A DNA stretch of 64,000 bases, taken from positions 1 through 64,000 of the forward strand of contig DAONQC010000004.1 in assembly GCA_035409945.1 (NCBI GenBank), in the 5' to 3' direction. The position numbers were made by a program, and so were the translations under genes. Below the pieces are notes generated by a model that saw only the letters and a list, made by a program, of their open reading frames with translations, ran no database searches and was not told the origin of the DNA. This stretch comes from MWEH01 sp035409945. Its GTDB lineage: Bacteria > Bacillota > Clostridia > Christensenellales > DTU072. Below are positions 27,058 through 35,346 of this stretch, one piece after another; within the stretch, counting starts at the first letter, position 1, and each line of letters opens with the position of its first letter.

Positions 27058-28332
27058 GTGAAAAATATACCATTATTTGATAAAAACATCGGAAATGCAA
27101 GCCATTATAGAATCCCAGCACTTGTGTCTCTTGGTAATAATAAAGTTGTAGCTTGTGCTGATGAAAGATTTTTTGGATGTGGAGATAATCCAAATAGAAT
27201 TGATAAAGTTATTCGCATTAGCGATGATAATGGTGTTACCTGGGGAAAACAAATTACAGCTGTGGAAGAAATAGGAACCTCTAAAATGACCTCTTCTGCT
27301 GCAATCGATCCCACCCTACTATACGACTCTGACACCGACACTCTATTTATGATATATTGTCATACTCCAGCAGGAGTTGGCATATTAAACTGTAGAAGAA
27401 CTACAGGATATTTAGATGGATATAAGGTGATAAGGAAAAGCAGAGCTAAATATCAGCTTCGTGGAGATAAGTTGTTTTTAAAAGATAAAGATACTGGTAT
27501 CACTGTTGATGAAAAAGGCTATGTTAGTACTGGTGGCAATATCTATGATGGCTCTTCGGAATATAAAGAAGAGTCCACATCGTTTTTAATGCTTACTAAA
27601 AGTTTCGACCAAGGTAAAACCTGGTCAAAACCCATATGCTTAAACGAGCAAGTTAAAGACTCAAAATGGGGATTTATAGGTGCATGTCCAGGAATTGGCA
27701 TCAAGCTGAAGGAAGGAAAATATAAAGGTAGACTAATCTTCCCTATCTATTATGGACTTAGAACTACACCAATTAATATAACTTTTGCTTGCATATATAG
27801 TGACGATAAAGGAAATACTTGGAATGTAGGTAAAACCCCTTTAGTTAAAGGAAGAATAACGCCCAAAAATCCAGTTTTTTTACTCCCCTCTCAATGGCTT
27901 TCTGAAACACAAGTTGTGGAACTTGAGCCTGATAATATTATGGCTATTATGCGAAACCATCACCCTAAAAAACGTGCTATGTATGCCCACAGTACCGATG
28001 GTGGTGAGACTTTTGGATATACTGGATTTTTAGAAGATATACCACAACCTATTTGTCAAATCAGTGCGATATCTTTTGACTATAATGGAAAGCGCTTAGT
28101 TGCAACTCTCAATGCTGCTAGCGAAAAGAAAAGAGAAAACGGTGTGCTCCGTATAAGTGATGATTTAGGCAAAACCTTCCCCTACTCCTTACAAATCAAA
28201 GAAGGCGAGTTTGTGTACTCGTCTATAGCTTTACTCGATGATGGCTACATAGGTATTGCTTACGAAGATAGTACCCTACATGAAAGAATTTTGTTTACCA
28301 AAGTCCATCCTAGCGAAATATATCCTCATTAA
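27058..28332 (+). CDS. Exo-alpha-sialidase (neuraminidase), GH33-like
   Basis: 424 residues. The start is GTG 27058, five bases after AGAGGAG. Near the N-terminus is the sialidase motif YRIPALV (Arg18, Pro20). Asp-box repeats are clear: SDDNGVTWGKQ, SFDQGKTWSKP, SDDKGNTWNVG and STDGGETFGYT, giving the six-bladed propeller. No signal peptide is visible, so it may act on internalised sialo-oligosaccharides or be released otherwise. With NanA downstream it fits a sialic acid utilisation locus. Other BNR-repeat enzymes remain possible. Confidence 0.85.
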   Translation: MKNIPLFDKNIGNASHYRIPALVSLGNNKVVACADERFFGCGDNPNRIDKVIRISDDNGVTWGKQITAVEEIGTSKMTSSAAIDPTLLYDSDTDTLFMIYCHTPAGVGILNCRRTTGYLDGYKVIRKSRAKYQLRGDKLFLKDKDTGITVDEKGYVSTGGNIYDGSSEYKEESTSFLMLTKSFDQGKTWSKPICLNEQVKDSKWGFIGACPGIGIKLKEGKYKGRLIFPIYYGLRTTPINITFACIYSDDKGNTWNVGKTPLVKGRITPKNPVFLLPSQWLSETQVVELEPDNIMAIMRNHHPKKRAMYAHSTDGGETFGYTGFLEDIPQPICQISAISFDYNGKRLVATLNAASEKKRENGVLRISDDLGKTFPYSLQIKEGEFVYSSIALLDDGYIGIAYEDSTLHERILFTKVHPSEIYPH

Positions 28333-28373
28333 TTTTTCACACCTTTATTGCTTCTTTGTGAGCAAACTCTCCA

Positions 28374-28500
28374 AACGGTTTACTTTATACGGCTGGGATC
28401 CAACTTGGTAATTTTGCGAGGTGAAGGGAAATCTACTCCCTAGCGGTACTTTATACGAGCAAGATATAGTTTAGTAATTTTGCATGTTTTGATGCCTCGG
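28374..28500. repeat. Two diverged 66-bp tandem units
   Basis: TACTTTATACGGCTGG at 28381 and TACTTTATACGAGCAA at 28447 begin matching stretches that share TAGTAATTTTGC-type segments. It lies in the gap between the sialidase and nanA. Confidence 0.75.
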
Positions 28501-28600
28501 ATACTTACATTTAAGTCCAAAAATTCGTGAGAAATTTAAGCTAAATAATTAACAAATTATCGTAATATCTTAAGCAAGTTTAAATGCTTGCTAGTTTTAT

Positions 28601-28734
28601 AAAAAGATACTAAAATTCAAGCAACTACTAATATATATTCAGCAGAAATAATACTGAGACTTAAACGACTAATAAAGCATATTCGGTAGAAAAGATACTG
28701 AAGTATAAGCGATTAAAAAACATATATTTTTTGA
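28601..28734. repeat. Three 44-45-bp tandem units upstream of nanA
   Basis: Units begin at 28601, 28646 and 28690. Each is a variant of AAAAGATACTGAAGTATAAG, CGACTAATAAA and a TATTCGGTAG-like end. The last unit runs into the ribosome site of nanA. A weak AGCAAG/CTTGCT hairpin at 28573-28592 precedes them. Confidence 0.8.
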
Positions 28735-28748
28735 TAAGGAGATTAATT

Positions 28749-29621
28749 ATGACTAACCCATTTGATGGAATTTACCCCGCCCTACTTACCCCTATGGATA
28801 AAGATGAAAAAATACTGGATTTAGAAATTAAAAAGATGGTTCAGCATCTTGAGAAATTTGACTTTGCTGGCTTTTATGTCGGAGGGTCAACTGGCGAAGG
28901 GATGATTATGAGTTATGAGGAAAGAAAACAAGTTTTTAAAGCTGTAGCTAAATCAACTGAAAATAATAAAATTAAGTTAATTGCGCATATTGGTGCCCCT
29001 TCTACAAAAGCAGCTATTGATATGGGACTATATGCCAAATCTCTAGGTTATCCTGCGATATCCGCAGTCGCTCCCTACTATTATGGATTCAAAACAGAAG
29101 AAGTTAAAAACTATTATAAAGCTATCGTTAATGCAGTAAATCTCCCATTCATTATATACAACTATCCAGGTGCTTCAAACTTCATATTGGACACAAATGC
29201 AGTGAAAGAACTTTTTGAAGACACTCGTTTTGTTGGGATAAAGCATACAACTTTAGATTTATTTGCTCTTGAAAGATTTAGAAGAGCTTGCCCAAACATT
29301 GCCATATTCAATGGCTTTGATGAAGTGCTACTTGCGGGTCTTTCAATGGGCGCTTCCGGTGGCATTGGTTCAACATATAACATAATGCCCAACACAATAC
29401 TTGGCATTTATAACTCATTCAAAGAAGGTGACCTCGAAAAAGCTAAAAACCTACAAACAAAAGCTAATAAAATTATCGATGCACTAATTCAATGTGGAGT
29501 TATGAATTCTGAAAAATATCTCCTATCTAAACACGGTATTGAAATGGGTAGTTGTCGTCATCCTTTCACCCCACTAACAAACGAACAAAAAGCGTTCCTT
29601 GATACACTCGAACTATCGTAA
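28749..29621 (+). CDS. nanA: N-acetylneuraminate lyase
   Basis: 290 residues from ATG 28749 behind AAGGAG; a start six codons earlier has no site. It is a (beta/alpha)8 aldolase of the DHDPS/NAL family, with GGSTGEG (45-51), YNYPGASN (Tyr138) and the Schiff-base lysine in GIKHTTLD (Lys165). FNGFDEVLLAGL and GGIGSTYNIM match N-acetylneuraminate lyase rather than DHDPS. It splits sialic acid into N-acetylmannosamine and pyruvate. No NanE, NanK or sialic acid transporter lies in the window, so the rest of the pathway must be elsewhere. Confidence 0.9.
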   Translation: MTNPFDGIYPALLTPMDKDEKILDLEIKKMVQHLEKFDFAGFYVGGSTGEGMIMSYEERKQVFKAVAKSTENNKIKLIAHIGAPSTKAAIDMGLYAKSLGYPAISAVAPYYYGFKTEEVKNYYKAIVNAVNLPFIIYNYPGASNFILDTNAVKELFEDTRFVGIKHTTLDLFALERFRRACPNIAIFNGFDEVLLAGLSMGASGGIGSTYNIMPNTILGIYNSFKEGDLEKAKNLQTKANKIIDALIQCGVMNSEKYLLSKHGIEMGSCRHPFTPLTNEQKAFLDTLELS

Positions 29622-29673
29622 TAGACAAAAATGATAATTTGATGTTCATTGCATCAACATACCGAATGAATTT

Positions 29674-29742
29674 AGAAAGAGAGCAATCTGCCACAACGGT
29701 TTAAGCATGGCAAAAATCTATAAACATCTCTCTTTCTTTTTT
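29674..29742 (+). terminator. Terminator after nanA
   Basis: AGAAAGAGAG (29674-29683) pairs perfectly with CTCTCTTTCT (29728-29737), and TTTTT follows. The 44-base loop holds its own TGCCA/TGGCA stem. Confidence 0.7.
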
Positions 29743-29806
29743 ATGCACTGTATATGTAAATCGAAAGATTTTAAACATAAAACTGAGATAGTTTTGTAAT
29801 ATTAGT

Positions 29807-29835
29807 TTGTAAATTATACACTATTATACTATAAT
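29807..29835 (+). promoter_or_regulatory. Promoter of the P-type ATPase gene
   Basis: TTGTAA (29807-29812), 17 bases, TATAAT (29830-29835). Confidence 0.65.
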
Positions 29836-29860
29836 TATTTTAGTTACTTTAGAGGTGCGC

Positions 29861-32389
29861 ATGAGCGAGATAGATAATGTAAACGAGTTTTTCGTAACTG
29901 GTCTTAATGATGAAGAGATTGCTCTGAGAGTGGAACGTGGCCAGGTCAACGGAGATCAAAATGTTAAGACCAAAAGCATTGGTGAGATTGTTCGTACTCA
30001 TGTTTTCACCTTTTTTAACTTTATATTCCTAGTTTTTGCTCTAATAATCATAATTTTTAGACTCGGCTGGACTCAGCTTGGGTTTATGGGACTTGTTATT
30101 GGCAATGCCCTAATCGGCTTTATTCAAGAACTTGCTGCTAAAAAAACAGTCGATAGATTGTCTCTTCTTTCGCAAGCAAAAGTAACCGCTATTAGAAATT
30201 CACAAAAAACCGATATTGCACTACAAGATATAGTCATGGATGACTGTATCTTACTAGAAACTGGCAACCAAGTATGCTCAGATGCCATACTCTTAAGCGG
30301 TTATCTAGAAGTAGATGAGTCTCAAATAACTGGTGAAAGTGAAACTATTGCTAAACATCCTGGAGATGAGGTGTACTCTGGTAGTTATGTTGCAACTGGA
30401 AAAGCTGTTACCAAAGTCATAAGAGTAGGTAAAGATAATTATGCTACAAGAATATCTGTTGGAGCTAAGTATTTAAAGCCAAACTCAAGCATCATCTTAA
30501 GAGATATCATGCGCTTTATTAAATTTATGACGCTCATAATAGTGCCTCTTGGCATTGTTCTTTTTTGCACCAAATTACTAGTTCATGATGTGGGATATTT
30601 AACTGCATTAAGAGACTCTGTAACCCTACTAGTTGGGATGATTCCATCTGGGCTCGTTGCATTAACTACTGCTATTTTCTGTGTTGGCGTAGTAAAAATG
30701 GCTAGACATAAAGCCTTGGCTCAAGATCTGTTTGCGACAGAAGCACTCGCTAGAGTTGATGTACTTTGTATAGATAAAACGGGCACAATTACCGAAGGAA
30801 CTATGGAAGTAATTGAAGTTGCGTCTTTTTCCCAATATTCAGTAGATGAAATCGACCAATTAATTAAAGATATTGTTTCTGGTATCGGAGATAATAATAC
30901 CACAGCAAATGCTTTAAAAGATTACACTGCGAATAAATATAAGACAAGAGATCCTATATCATTTGTTTCCTTTTCTAGTAAGAGAAAATGGAGTGCTGCT
31001 AACTTTGAAGAAGGTGGTTATGTAATAGGCGCACCTGAATTTGTATTAACTAAAATTCCAGTTATAGAGAAAAAATTTGTGGATCAAAAAGCACAAGAGG
31101 GATATAGAGTACTGGTACTCGCACGCACAAACTATCCCCTTATTAGCGGTGATACTATAGAATCTCCTGAAACTTTAGCATATATCGTTATAAGCGATAA
31201 AATTAGAGCAGAAGCATATGAAACACTAGAATTCTTTGCTAAACAAGGAGTTAAAATTAAGGTTTTATCAGGCGATAATCCCCTTACCGTTAGAAGTGTT
31301 GCTAGAAGAGCAGGTCTTGCAGACTCAAATAACTATATAGACGCATCTACATTAAAAGATGAAGACATTCCAAAAGTCATTGAGCATTGCTCTATATTTG
31401 GTAGAGTTTCGCCCCATCAAAAACTTTTATTTGTGCGCGCTCTCAAAGAAAAAGGTATGTTCGTAGGAATGACTGGTGATGGCGTTAATGACGTTTTAGC
31501 ACTAAAAGAAAGTGACTGTTCAGTTGCTATGGCTGCTGGTAGTGATGCAGCTAAAAATGTAGCTCAAATAGTACTATTAGACAGTAACTTTGCAAGTATG
31601 CCCAAAATCGTTGCTGAAGGAAGAAAATCAGTAAATAATTTAGGTCGTTCCGCTGCACTTTATTTAGTTAAAACCTTCTTTAGTGTACTTCTTGCAGTAA
31701 CATTTTTACTACTAGATACTCCTCTACCATTTATATTATCTCACCAAACGCTGTTAGGCGCTCTTACCACTGGAACTCCATCTTTCTTACTTGCTTTAGA
31801 GCGTAATACCGATCCAATTAATACTAACTTCTTAGACTCCGTCATTCAAAAGGCCTTACCAGGTTCGTTTGTGCTATTTATCGCTGTACTATATATGACT
31901 ATTGTTCAAATGTTTGCACCTGGAATTGAAAATACATTTACCCAAATTCAATATCAATCCCTTACACTGATAGTAATGGCTTATGTATCTTTTATCTTTT
32001 TAGCAAATGTCTGCTTCCCTATGAATATACGTCGCTTTACTTTAATAGTCATACTTATCGCTGTTTTTGCGTATAACTTCTTCTTGCCACTTGCACATAA
32101 GACTATTTTAATTACACGTGACATACCTCTTGAAGGTTTATATATTGCCCTTCCAATAGCTGTAGTTACCGTACCTCTACTTACCTTTTTCAACTACTGT
32201 TTCATTGGATTTGCTAGAAGACGACATGCCTCAAATCTCATTAATATCATAATCGTGCAGGCAAATGTTATCGGTGATTTTTATAAAGATAAAATTAGAA
32301 AACAACGTGAAAAAAATAAAGCACGCTCAGCCGAGCGTAAACTCGCAAGAAAAGCCACAACAAACGCAGCGAAAAAAATTAACCAGTAA
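29861..32389 (+). CDS. P-type cation ATPase (CtpE/calcium-type)
   Basis: 842 residues from ATG 29861, five bases after AGAGG; a GTG two codons earlier is less likely. The actuator domain has ITGES, the phosphorylation site is DKTGT (Asp305), and the hinge is GDGVNDVLALKESD. The membrane helix before the site reads VGMIPSGLVALTT. That pattern, with no N-terminal heavy-metal domain, resembles CtpE-like calcium pumps rather than copper/zinc pumps. Ten membrane helices are predicted. The C-terminal tail is basic (KARSAERKLARKATTNAAKK). Ion specificity is inferred only from similarity. Confidence 0.85.
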   Translation: MSEIDNVNEFFVTGLNDEEIALRVERGQVNGDQNVKTKSIGEIVRTHVFTFFNFIFLVFALIIIIFRLGWTQLGFMGLVIGNALIGFIQELAAKKTVDRLSLLSQAKVTAIRNSQKTDIALQDIVMDDCILLETGNQVCSDAILLSGYLEVDESQITGESETIAKHPGDEVYSGSYVATGKAVTKVIRVGKDNYATRISVGAKYLKPNSSIILRDIMRFIKFMTLIIVPLGIVLFCTKLLVHDVGYLTALRDSVTLLVGMIPSGLVALTTAIFCVGVVKMARHKALAQDLFATEALARVDVLCIDKTGTITEGTMEVIEVASFSQYSVDEIDQLIKDIVSGIGDNNTTANALKDYTANKYKTRDPISFVSFSSKRKWSAANFEEGGYVIGAPEFVLTKIPVIEKKFVDQKAQEGYRVLVLARTNYPLISGDTIESPETLAYIVISDKIRAEAYETLEFFAKQGVKIKVLSGDNPLTVRSVARRAGLADSNNYIDASTLKDEDIPKVIEHCSIFGRVSPHQKLLFVRALKEKGMFVGMTGDGVNDVLALKESDCSVAMAAGSDAAKNVAQIVLLDSNFASMPKIVAEGRKSVNNLGRSAALYLVKTFFSVLLAVTFLLLDTPLPFILSHQTLLGALTTGTPSFLLALERNTDPINTNFLDSVIQKALPGSFVLFIAVLYMTIVQMFAPGIENTFTQIQYQSLTLIVMAYVSFIFLANVCFPMNIRRFTLIVILIAVFAYNFFLPLAHKTILITRDIPLEGLYIALPIAVVTVPLLTFFNYCFIGFARRRHASNLINIIIVQANVIGDFYKDKIRKQREKNKARSAERKLARKATTNAAKKINQ

Positions 32390-32419
32390 TACAAATTCTG
32401 AAGTTTTAATACATAACCG

Positions 32420-32590
32420 TCATTAATGACATTTATAATATCGTTTAGCATAACCTCACTTACTGTAGATGGTTTAGGTTTTTGCAAGTAACTAACAGTA
32501 TATATGAACTCACCTAATGCGCCTGGCTCTTTGTCATATTGAGTTGATTTTTTGGGCAATTCTGTTATCGCCCTGCAACACTTAAGATTA
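32420..32590 (-). pseudogene. Relic of a pyruvate:ferredoxin oxidoreductase gene
   Basis: The minus frame contains LPKKSTQYDKEPGALGEFIY, which parallels VPKTAKYVTVLDRTKEPGAL of the intact gene at 41606-45103. The DNA around 32508-32532 matches 44094-44115 almost base for base (CACCTAATGCGCCTGGCTCT against CACCTAGTGCGCCTGGCTCT). Downstream, EVMLNDIINVINDGYVLK may correspond to the MVNAVFKNM-INGFTVGIK region after an internal deletion. The open frame runs on antisense into the ATPase gene and is not a functional CDS. Confidence 0.5.
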
Positions 32591-32660
32591 AGACTTCCCG
32601 CTTTATACATCTGTTCTTAACACCACCTAGCTCTTGGCTAGTTAAAGGTAGCAGTTGATG

Positions 32661-33095
32661 TTATTTTTTCATCTTGCTTTTCTTTTTAATAAGACGTTTC
32701 CCTTTTCTAGAATTTAAAAAACCATTAGCAAAGCTAATCTGCTCTAAATAATAGTCTAAGTCTTCATCAAAAATTTCATTTTGTCTATCTTCAAACGCTA
32801 CTATTAGTTCTTGTTTTGGGCATTCTTGAACGAGATAGTATAAATATTCATTAAGAAACAATAATTGTTTTACATCGCACGTTTTTATCAGATCTACGGT
32901 TTCTTTATAATCTATAGAAAGAAAATGTATAACAGCATAATCATCCGCTATACCACCTTCTACTTGTTGGCAAGGATCTTTTTCTATTATTTCCATAAAT
33001 ATATCTATTTGTTCTTTTAATGTTTTTCCTGTAAACTCTTTGGTAAAATTGTTGGAAGTGTCAAAATATATTTTAAAATCATCTATATTATTCAT
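32661..33095 (-). CDS. Small acidic protein, candidate immunity/antitoxin partner
   Basis: 144 residues from ATG 33095, nine bases after GGAG; an ATG at 33110, overlapping the upstream gene by 13 bases, is the alternative. It is acidic and appears all-helical (ETVDLIKTCDVKQLLFLNEY, then QNEIFDEDLDYYLEQISFA), with a short basic tail. I do not recognise the family. It follows the stop of the strongly basic EndoU-like gene within two bases. That arrangement (basic nuclease first, acidic partner overlapping downstream) is typical of toxin-immunity pairs. The function is inferred only from this context. Confidence 0.5.
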   Translation of the reverse strand: MNNIDDFKIYFDTSNNFTKEFTGKTLKEQIDIFMEIIEKDPCQQVEGGIADDYAVIHFLSIDYKETVDLIKTCDVKQLLFLNEYLYYLVQECPKQELIVAFEDRQNEIFDEDLDYYLEQISFANGFLNSRKGKRLIKKKSKMKK

Positions 33096-33097
33096 GT

Positions 33098-33580
33098 CTA
33101 TTTTCTCCATTTCTTCTTTTTCCTGTTAGATGTTGGCTGATCATACTCTGGGAATATGGTTTTTACCTCTCCATTATTAATGCAAACCATCATATTTACG
33201 CCTTTATATTTTTTCCCTATCTTTTTGTATTCTCGTGAAAACGGTTCTTTTGAAAGAATCTTTTTTGCAGCATTTTTTATATCTAGAACATTCCAACTTT
33301 TAGGGAACCAAGCTTGCCTCGCATTTTTCCTTTTATAGGGACGTTTATGTGTAGGAATGTTTCCAAGCCTAACTCCATTCGGGAATATCTTTGTTATATT
33401 ATATCCTATCTTTTTCCTTTTAAGCTTCCTTATATTAGCTTGCCCGTGACCACCGCCAGTAAGAATATATTTTTGGTGTGGTGGGAGGTTTTGTTTTGTA
33501 CGGACATCTTTTCGCTTTTTAAAATCGCCGGAATTTGAATGCTTTATTGCCCTAGCGCTTATCTTAATTCTTTTTTTCAT
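33098..33580 (-). CDS. Small basic protein resembling the EndoU nuclease domain (candidate toxin)
   Basis: 160 residues, very rich in Lys/Arg. The pattern HQKYILTGGGHGQANIRKLK (His45), NGVRLGNIPTHKRP (His78), QAWFPKSWN and a C-terminal EVKTIFPEYDQP resembles bacterial EndoU toxin domains. Those have GGH, an NGV segment, a second His, a WFP/W motif and a final TxFP strand. EndoU domains are metal-influenced RNases, often the C-terminal toxin of polymorphic toxins. Here the domain stands alone, with no secretion leader. It has its own promoter and overlaps or abuts an acidic downstream gene. It could be an orphan toxin cassette or an intracellular toxin-antitoxin pair. Confidence 0.55.
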   Translation of the reverse strand: MKKRIKISARAIKHSNSGDFKKRKDVRTKQNLPPHQKYILTGGGHGQANIRKLKRKKIGYNITKIFPNGVRLGNIPTHKRPYKRKNARQAWFPKSWNVLDIKNAAKKILSKEPFSREYKKIGKKYKGVNMMVCINNGEVKTIFPEYDQPTSNRKKKKWRK

Positions 33581-33644
33581 TTTATCACCTGTTTTAAGTT
33601 ATGGTCAATACCACATAATCGCTTGATGTTATGCTCTTGATTCA

Positions 33645-33673
33645 ATTATATTAAATCGATTTTTGTATGTCAG
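33645..33673 (-). promoter_or_regulatory. Promoter of the EndoU-like operon
   Basis: Minus strand: CTGACA (33668-33673), 17 bases, TATAAT (33645-33650). It lies in the 236-bp region shared with the divergent regulator gene. Confidence 0.6.
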
Positions 33674-33758
33674 GAGGACATTTATATAATTTTTTGTCCT
33701 ACAATATAAAGGAAAATAACGCAATTATGAATATTAAAACTTAAATTATATTGATTTT

Positions 33759-33788
33759 TTGCACTACAAATTGTATGCTAGATATAAA
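33759..33788 (+). promoter_or_regulatory. Promoter of the RHH/WYL-like regulator gene
   Basis: TTGCAC (33759-33764), 18 bases, TATAAA (33783-33788). Confidence 0.5.
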
Positions 33789-33816
33789 CTAATATAAAAT
33801 ATTTATAGGAATGGTT

Positions 33817-34593
33817 ATGTTAATTGATTCAATCAAAATTAGAGTGTCTTGGTTAATGGATGTAATATTACGAGAGGATGCCTCCGCTTTCGGCTTTATG
33901 AAAAACAATAATGATCCAAATCTAAACGATTTTGTCAATAAACTAATTCCTAACCTGCTAAAACGTAGAAAGGAAAAGAGAAAAAAATTAAATAATAAGT
34001 TAAATGAAATATTTGAATTTTACCCTGACACTAAAGTGCCTAATAGAACTCGCGAGCTCTTAACCACATTGGTAGACGATATAAATTATAGTGAGATAAG
34101 CAAGTGGGGCTTAGATGACAATATTATTATTCGCCCTACTGCTAAAACAATTACTGAATTTAAAGAGATAATTACAGAAGAGACAAAAATTATGCAGACT
34201 AATGTTTCAGCATATATTCGTAATATGTTGAATGAATATATAATGTTGTCTGGATATGAAAGAATTAAAATTGTTTTTATGGAAGAATTAGATTTAATTG
34301 AAAAAGCATACGAGAAAGAAAATTTATTTAATTTTACTTATGATAGATCAGATTATAGTGTTGCCATATATCGAGTCATTCCTGATCCTGTGTTTAGTAA
34401 TAACATACTCATTATCGCCCACGATTTTAATCAGAACCTTCTCGCCTCATTTTTATTACACAAAATAAAATTTGCCTATATAGTGGAGGCTAAAGAAAAC
34501 ATTTATAGTGATGATATGCAAGATAAAGTAGATGAGTTTTTAAGTAGTGGGCAATTCTTTAAAGATCCCGTCTTTTCCTTGGAGGAAGATTAA
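33817..34593 (+). CDS. Putative regulator with ribbon-helix-helix-like and WYL-like regions
   Basis: 258 residues from ATG 33817 (AGGA six bases upstream); an ATG at 33811 is adjacent to the AGGA and less likely. The N-terminus (KIRVSWLMDVILREDASAFG, FMKNNNDPNLNDFVNKLIPN) and the middle SAYIRNMLNEYIML followed by ERIKIVFMEELDLIEKAYEK fit a clostridial family. In it, RHH-type segments precede a WYL-like domain (here FTYDRSDYSVAIYRVIPDP onward). WYL proteins are ligand-sensing regulators often placed beside defence genes. It is divergent from the EndoU-like pair and adjacent to a 48-residue gene. The assignment is from motif memory only. Confidence 0.5.
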   Translation: MLIDSIKIRVSWLMDVILREDASAFGFMKNNNDPNLNDFVNKLIPNLLKRRKEKRKKLNNKLNEIFEFYPDTKVPNRTRELLTTLVDDINYSEISKWGLDDNIIIRPTAKTITEFKEIITEETKIMQTNVSAYIRNMLNEYIMLSGYERIKIVFMEELDLIEKAYEKENLFNFTYDRSDYSVAIYRVIPDPVFSNNILIIAHDFNQNLLASFLLHKIKFAYIVEAKENIYSDDMQDKVDEFLSSGQFFKDPVFSLEED

Positions 34594-34740
34594 ATGAAAA
34601 ACAATAAGAAAAAATCGCTTTTCCCTAAAAAAATGTCCAAAGAAGCTAAACAAAAACAGCGTGCGGCTATCGTTAGTTATTATGTAAAAAAACGACAAGA
34701 AGAAAGTTTGCGAGATAGTAAGCTTAAAAACAAAAAATAA
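34594..34740 (+). CDS. 48-residue basic protein, adjacent to the regulator
   Basis: The ATG directly follows the TAA of the previous gene, and GGAGGAAG inside that gene's last codons is a strong ribosome site. The frame reads MKNNKKKSLFPKKMSKEAKQ and continues to LKNKK. It has about one-third Lys/Arg, no membrane segment and a likely helix at residues 14-40. No family recognised. The coupled start argues that it is a real gene. Confidence 0.55.
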   Translation: MKNNKKKSLFPKKMSKEAKQKQRAAIVSYYVKKRQEESLRDSKLKNKK

Positions 34741-34866
34741 CAAGAACTAGGCATTGTGTGGCTTCTCAACTTTGGCATAAATATAGCTGTTAATTTTTAT
34801 GAAATTAAATTGCAAATAATTTAGGGATGTATCAATTTCATATCTTGCCTTTTCAGCAGTTTCTAC

Positions 34867-34895
34867 GTTAGTTATCATAGTAGGTGCAACGCAAA
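34867..34895 (+). repeat. Dispersed 33-bp element, copy 3
   Basis: GTTAGTTATCATAGTAGGTG then CAACGCAAAC; compare 41324 (GTTAGTTGTCATAGTAAGTG then CAACAGTAAG). It lies in a 606-bp gap (34741-35346) that otherwise holds repeats and no clear gene. Confidence 0.65.
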
Positions 34896-35092
34896 CAGGT
34901 CCTCGAGCGTTTCAATCGTTTCTGTTGTTTTTGTCTTTATCACATAGCCAATCGTTCTTTTAATCGTTACAAAAGATAGTATAGTTACGATGATTGTTCA
35001 AAACGAATAAATATGTTTCTAGAAAAAACATTGTTTAATATATAGGCGGTTTTATGCAATCTCTTATTAAAACCTTCTAGATATGACCACAT

Positions 35093-35262
35093 TTACTATA
35101 GTTTTAGGTTTGCGGGTTAATAACAGCTTTTAGACACATTAGCTTTTACACATCCATTAGCAATGTTTGTAAACTCGTTTAGATTTAATTATATTAACTA
35201 TAGTTTTATGCTGGCGAGTTTAATAACAGCTTTTAGGCATATTAACTGGAGTTTTGGTTTTA
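35093..35262. repeat. Two diverged units about 102 bp apart
   Basis: ACTATAGTTTTAGGTTTGCG at 35096 and ACTATAGTTTTATGCTGGCG at 35198 start matching stretches. Both continue with GGTTAATAACAGCTTTTAGA-like sequence and an ACACATTA/GCATATTA end. Confidence 0.85.
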
Positions 35263-35346
35263 CACTACAAGTGCTTTTGTGGTATTCTTGTGTACAGAGT
35301 TAAGTATATTTAATTAAATAAAGCGTAATTAGATTTAGGGAATAAA

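Noticed and set aside
32281..32610. 109-residue minus-strand gene
   Set aside because: Its C-terminal third is antisense to the P-type ATPase gene, and its middle is a decayed PFOR fragment; no ribosome site.
34870..35010. Minus-strand open stretch reading VTIKRTIGYVIKTKTTETIE in the gap before DUF1538
   Set aside because: No start codon or ribosome site, and it overlaps the dispersed 33-bp element; too short to call a relic.
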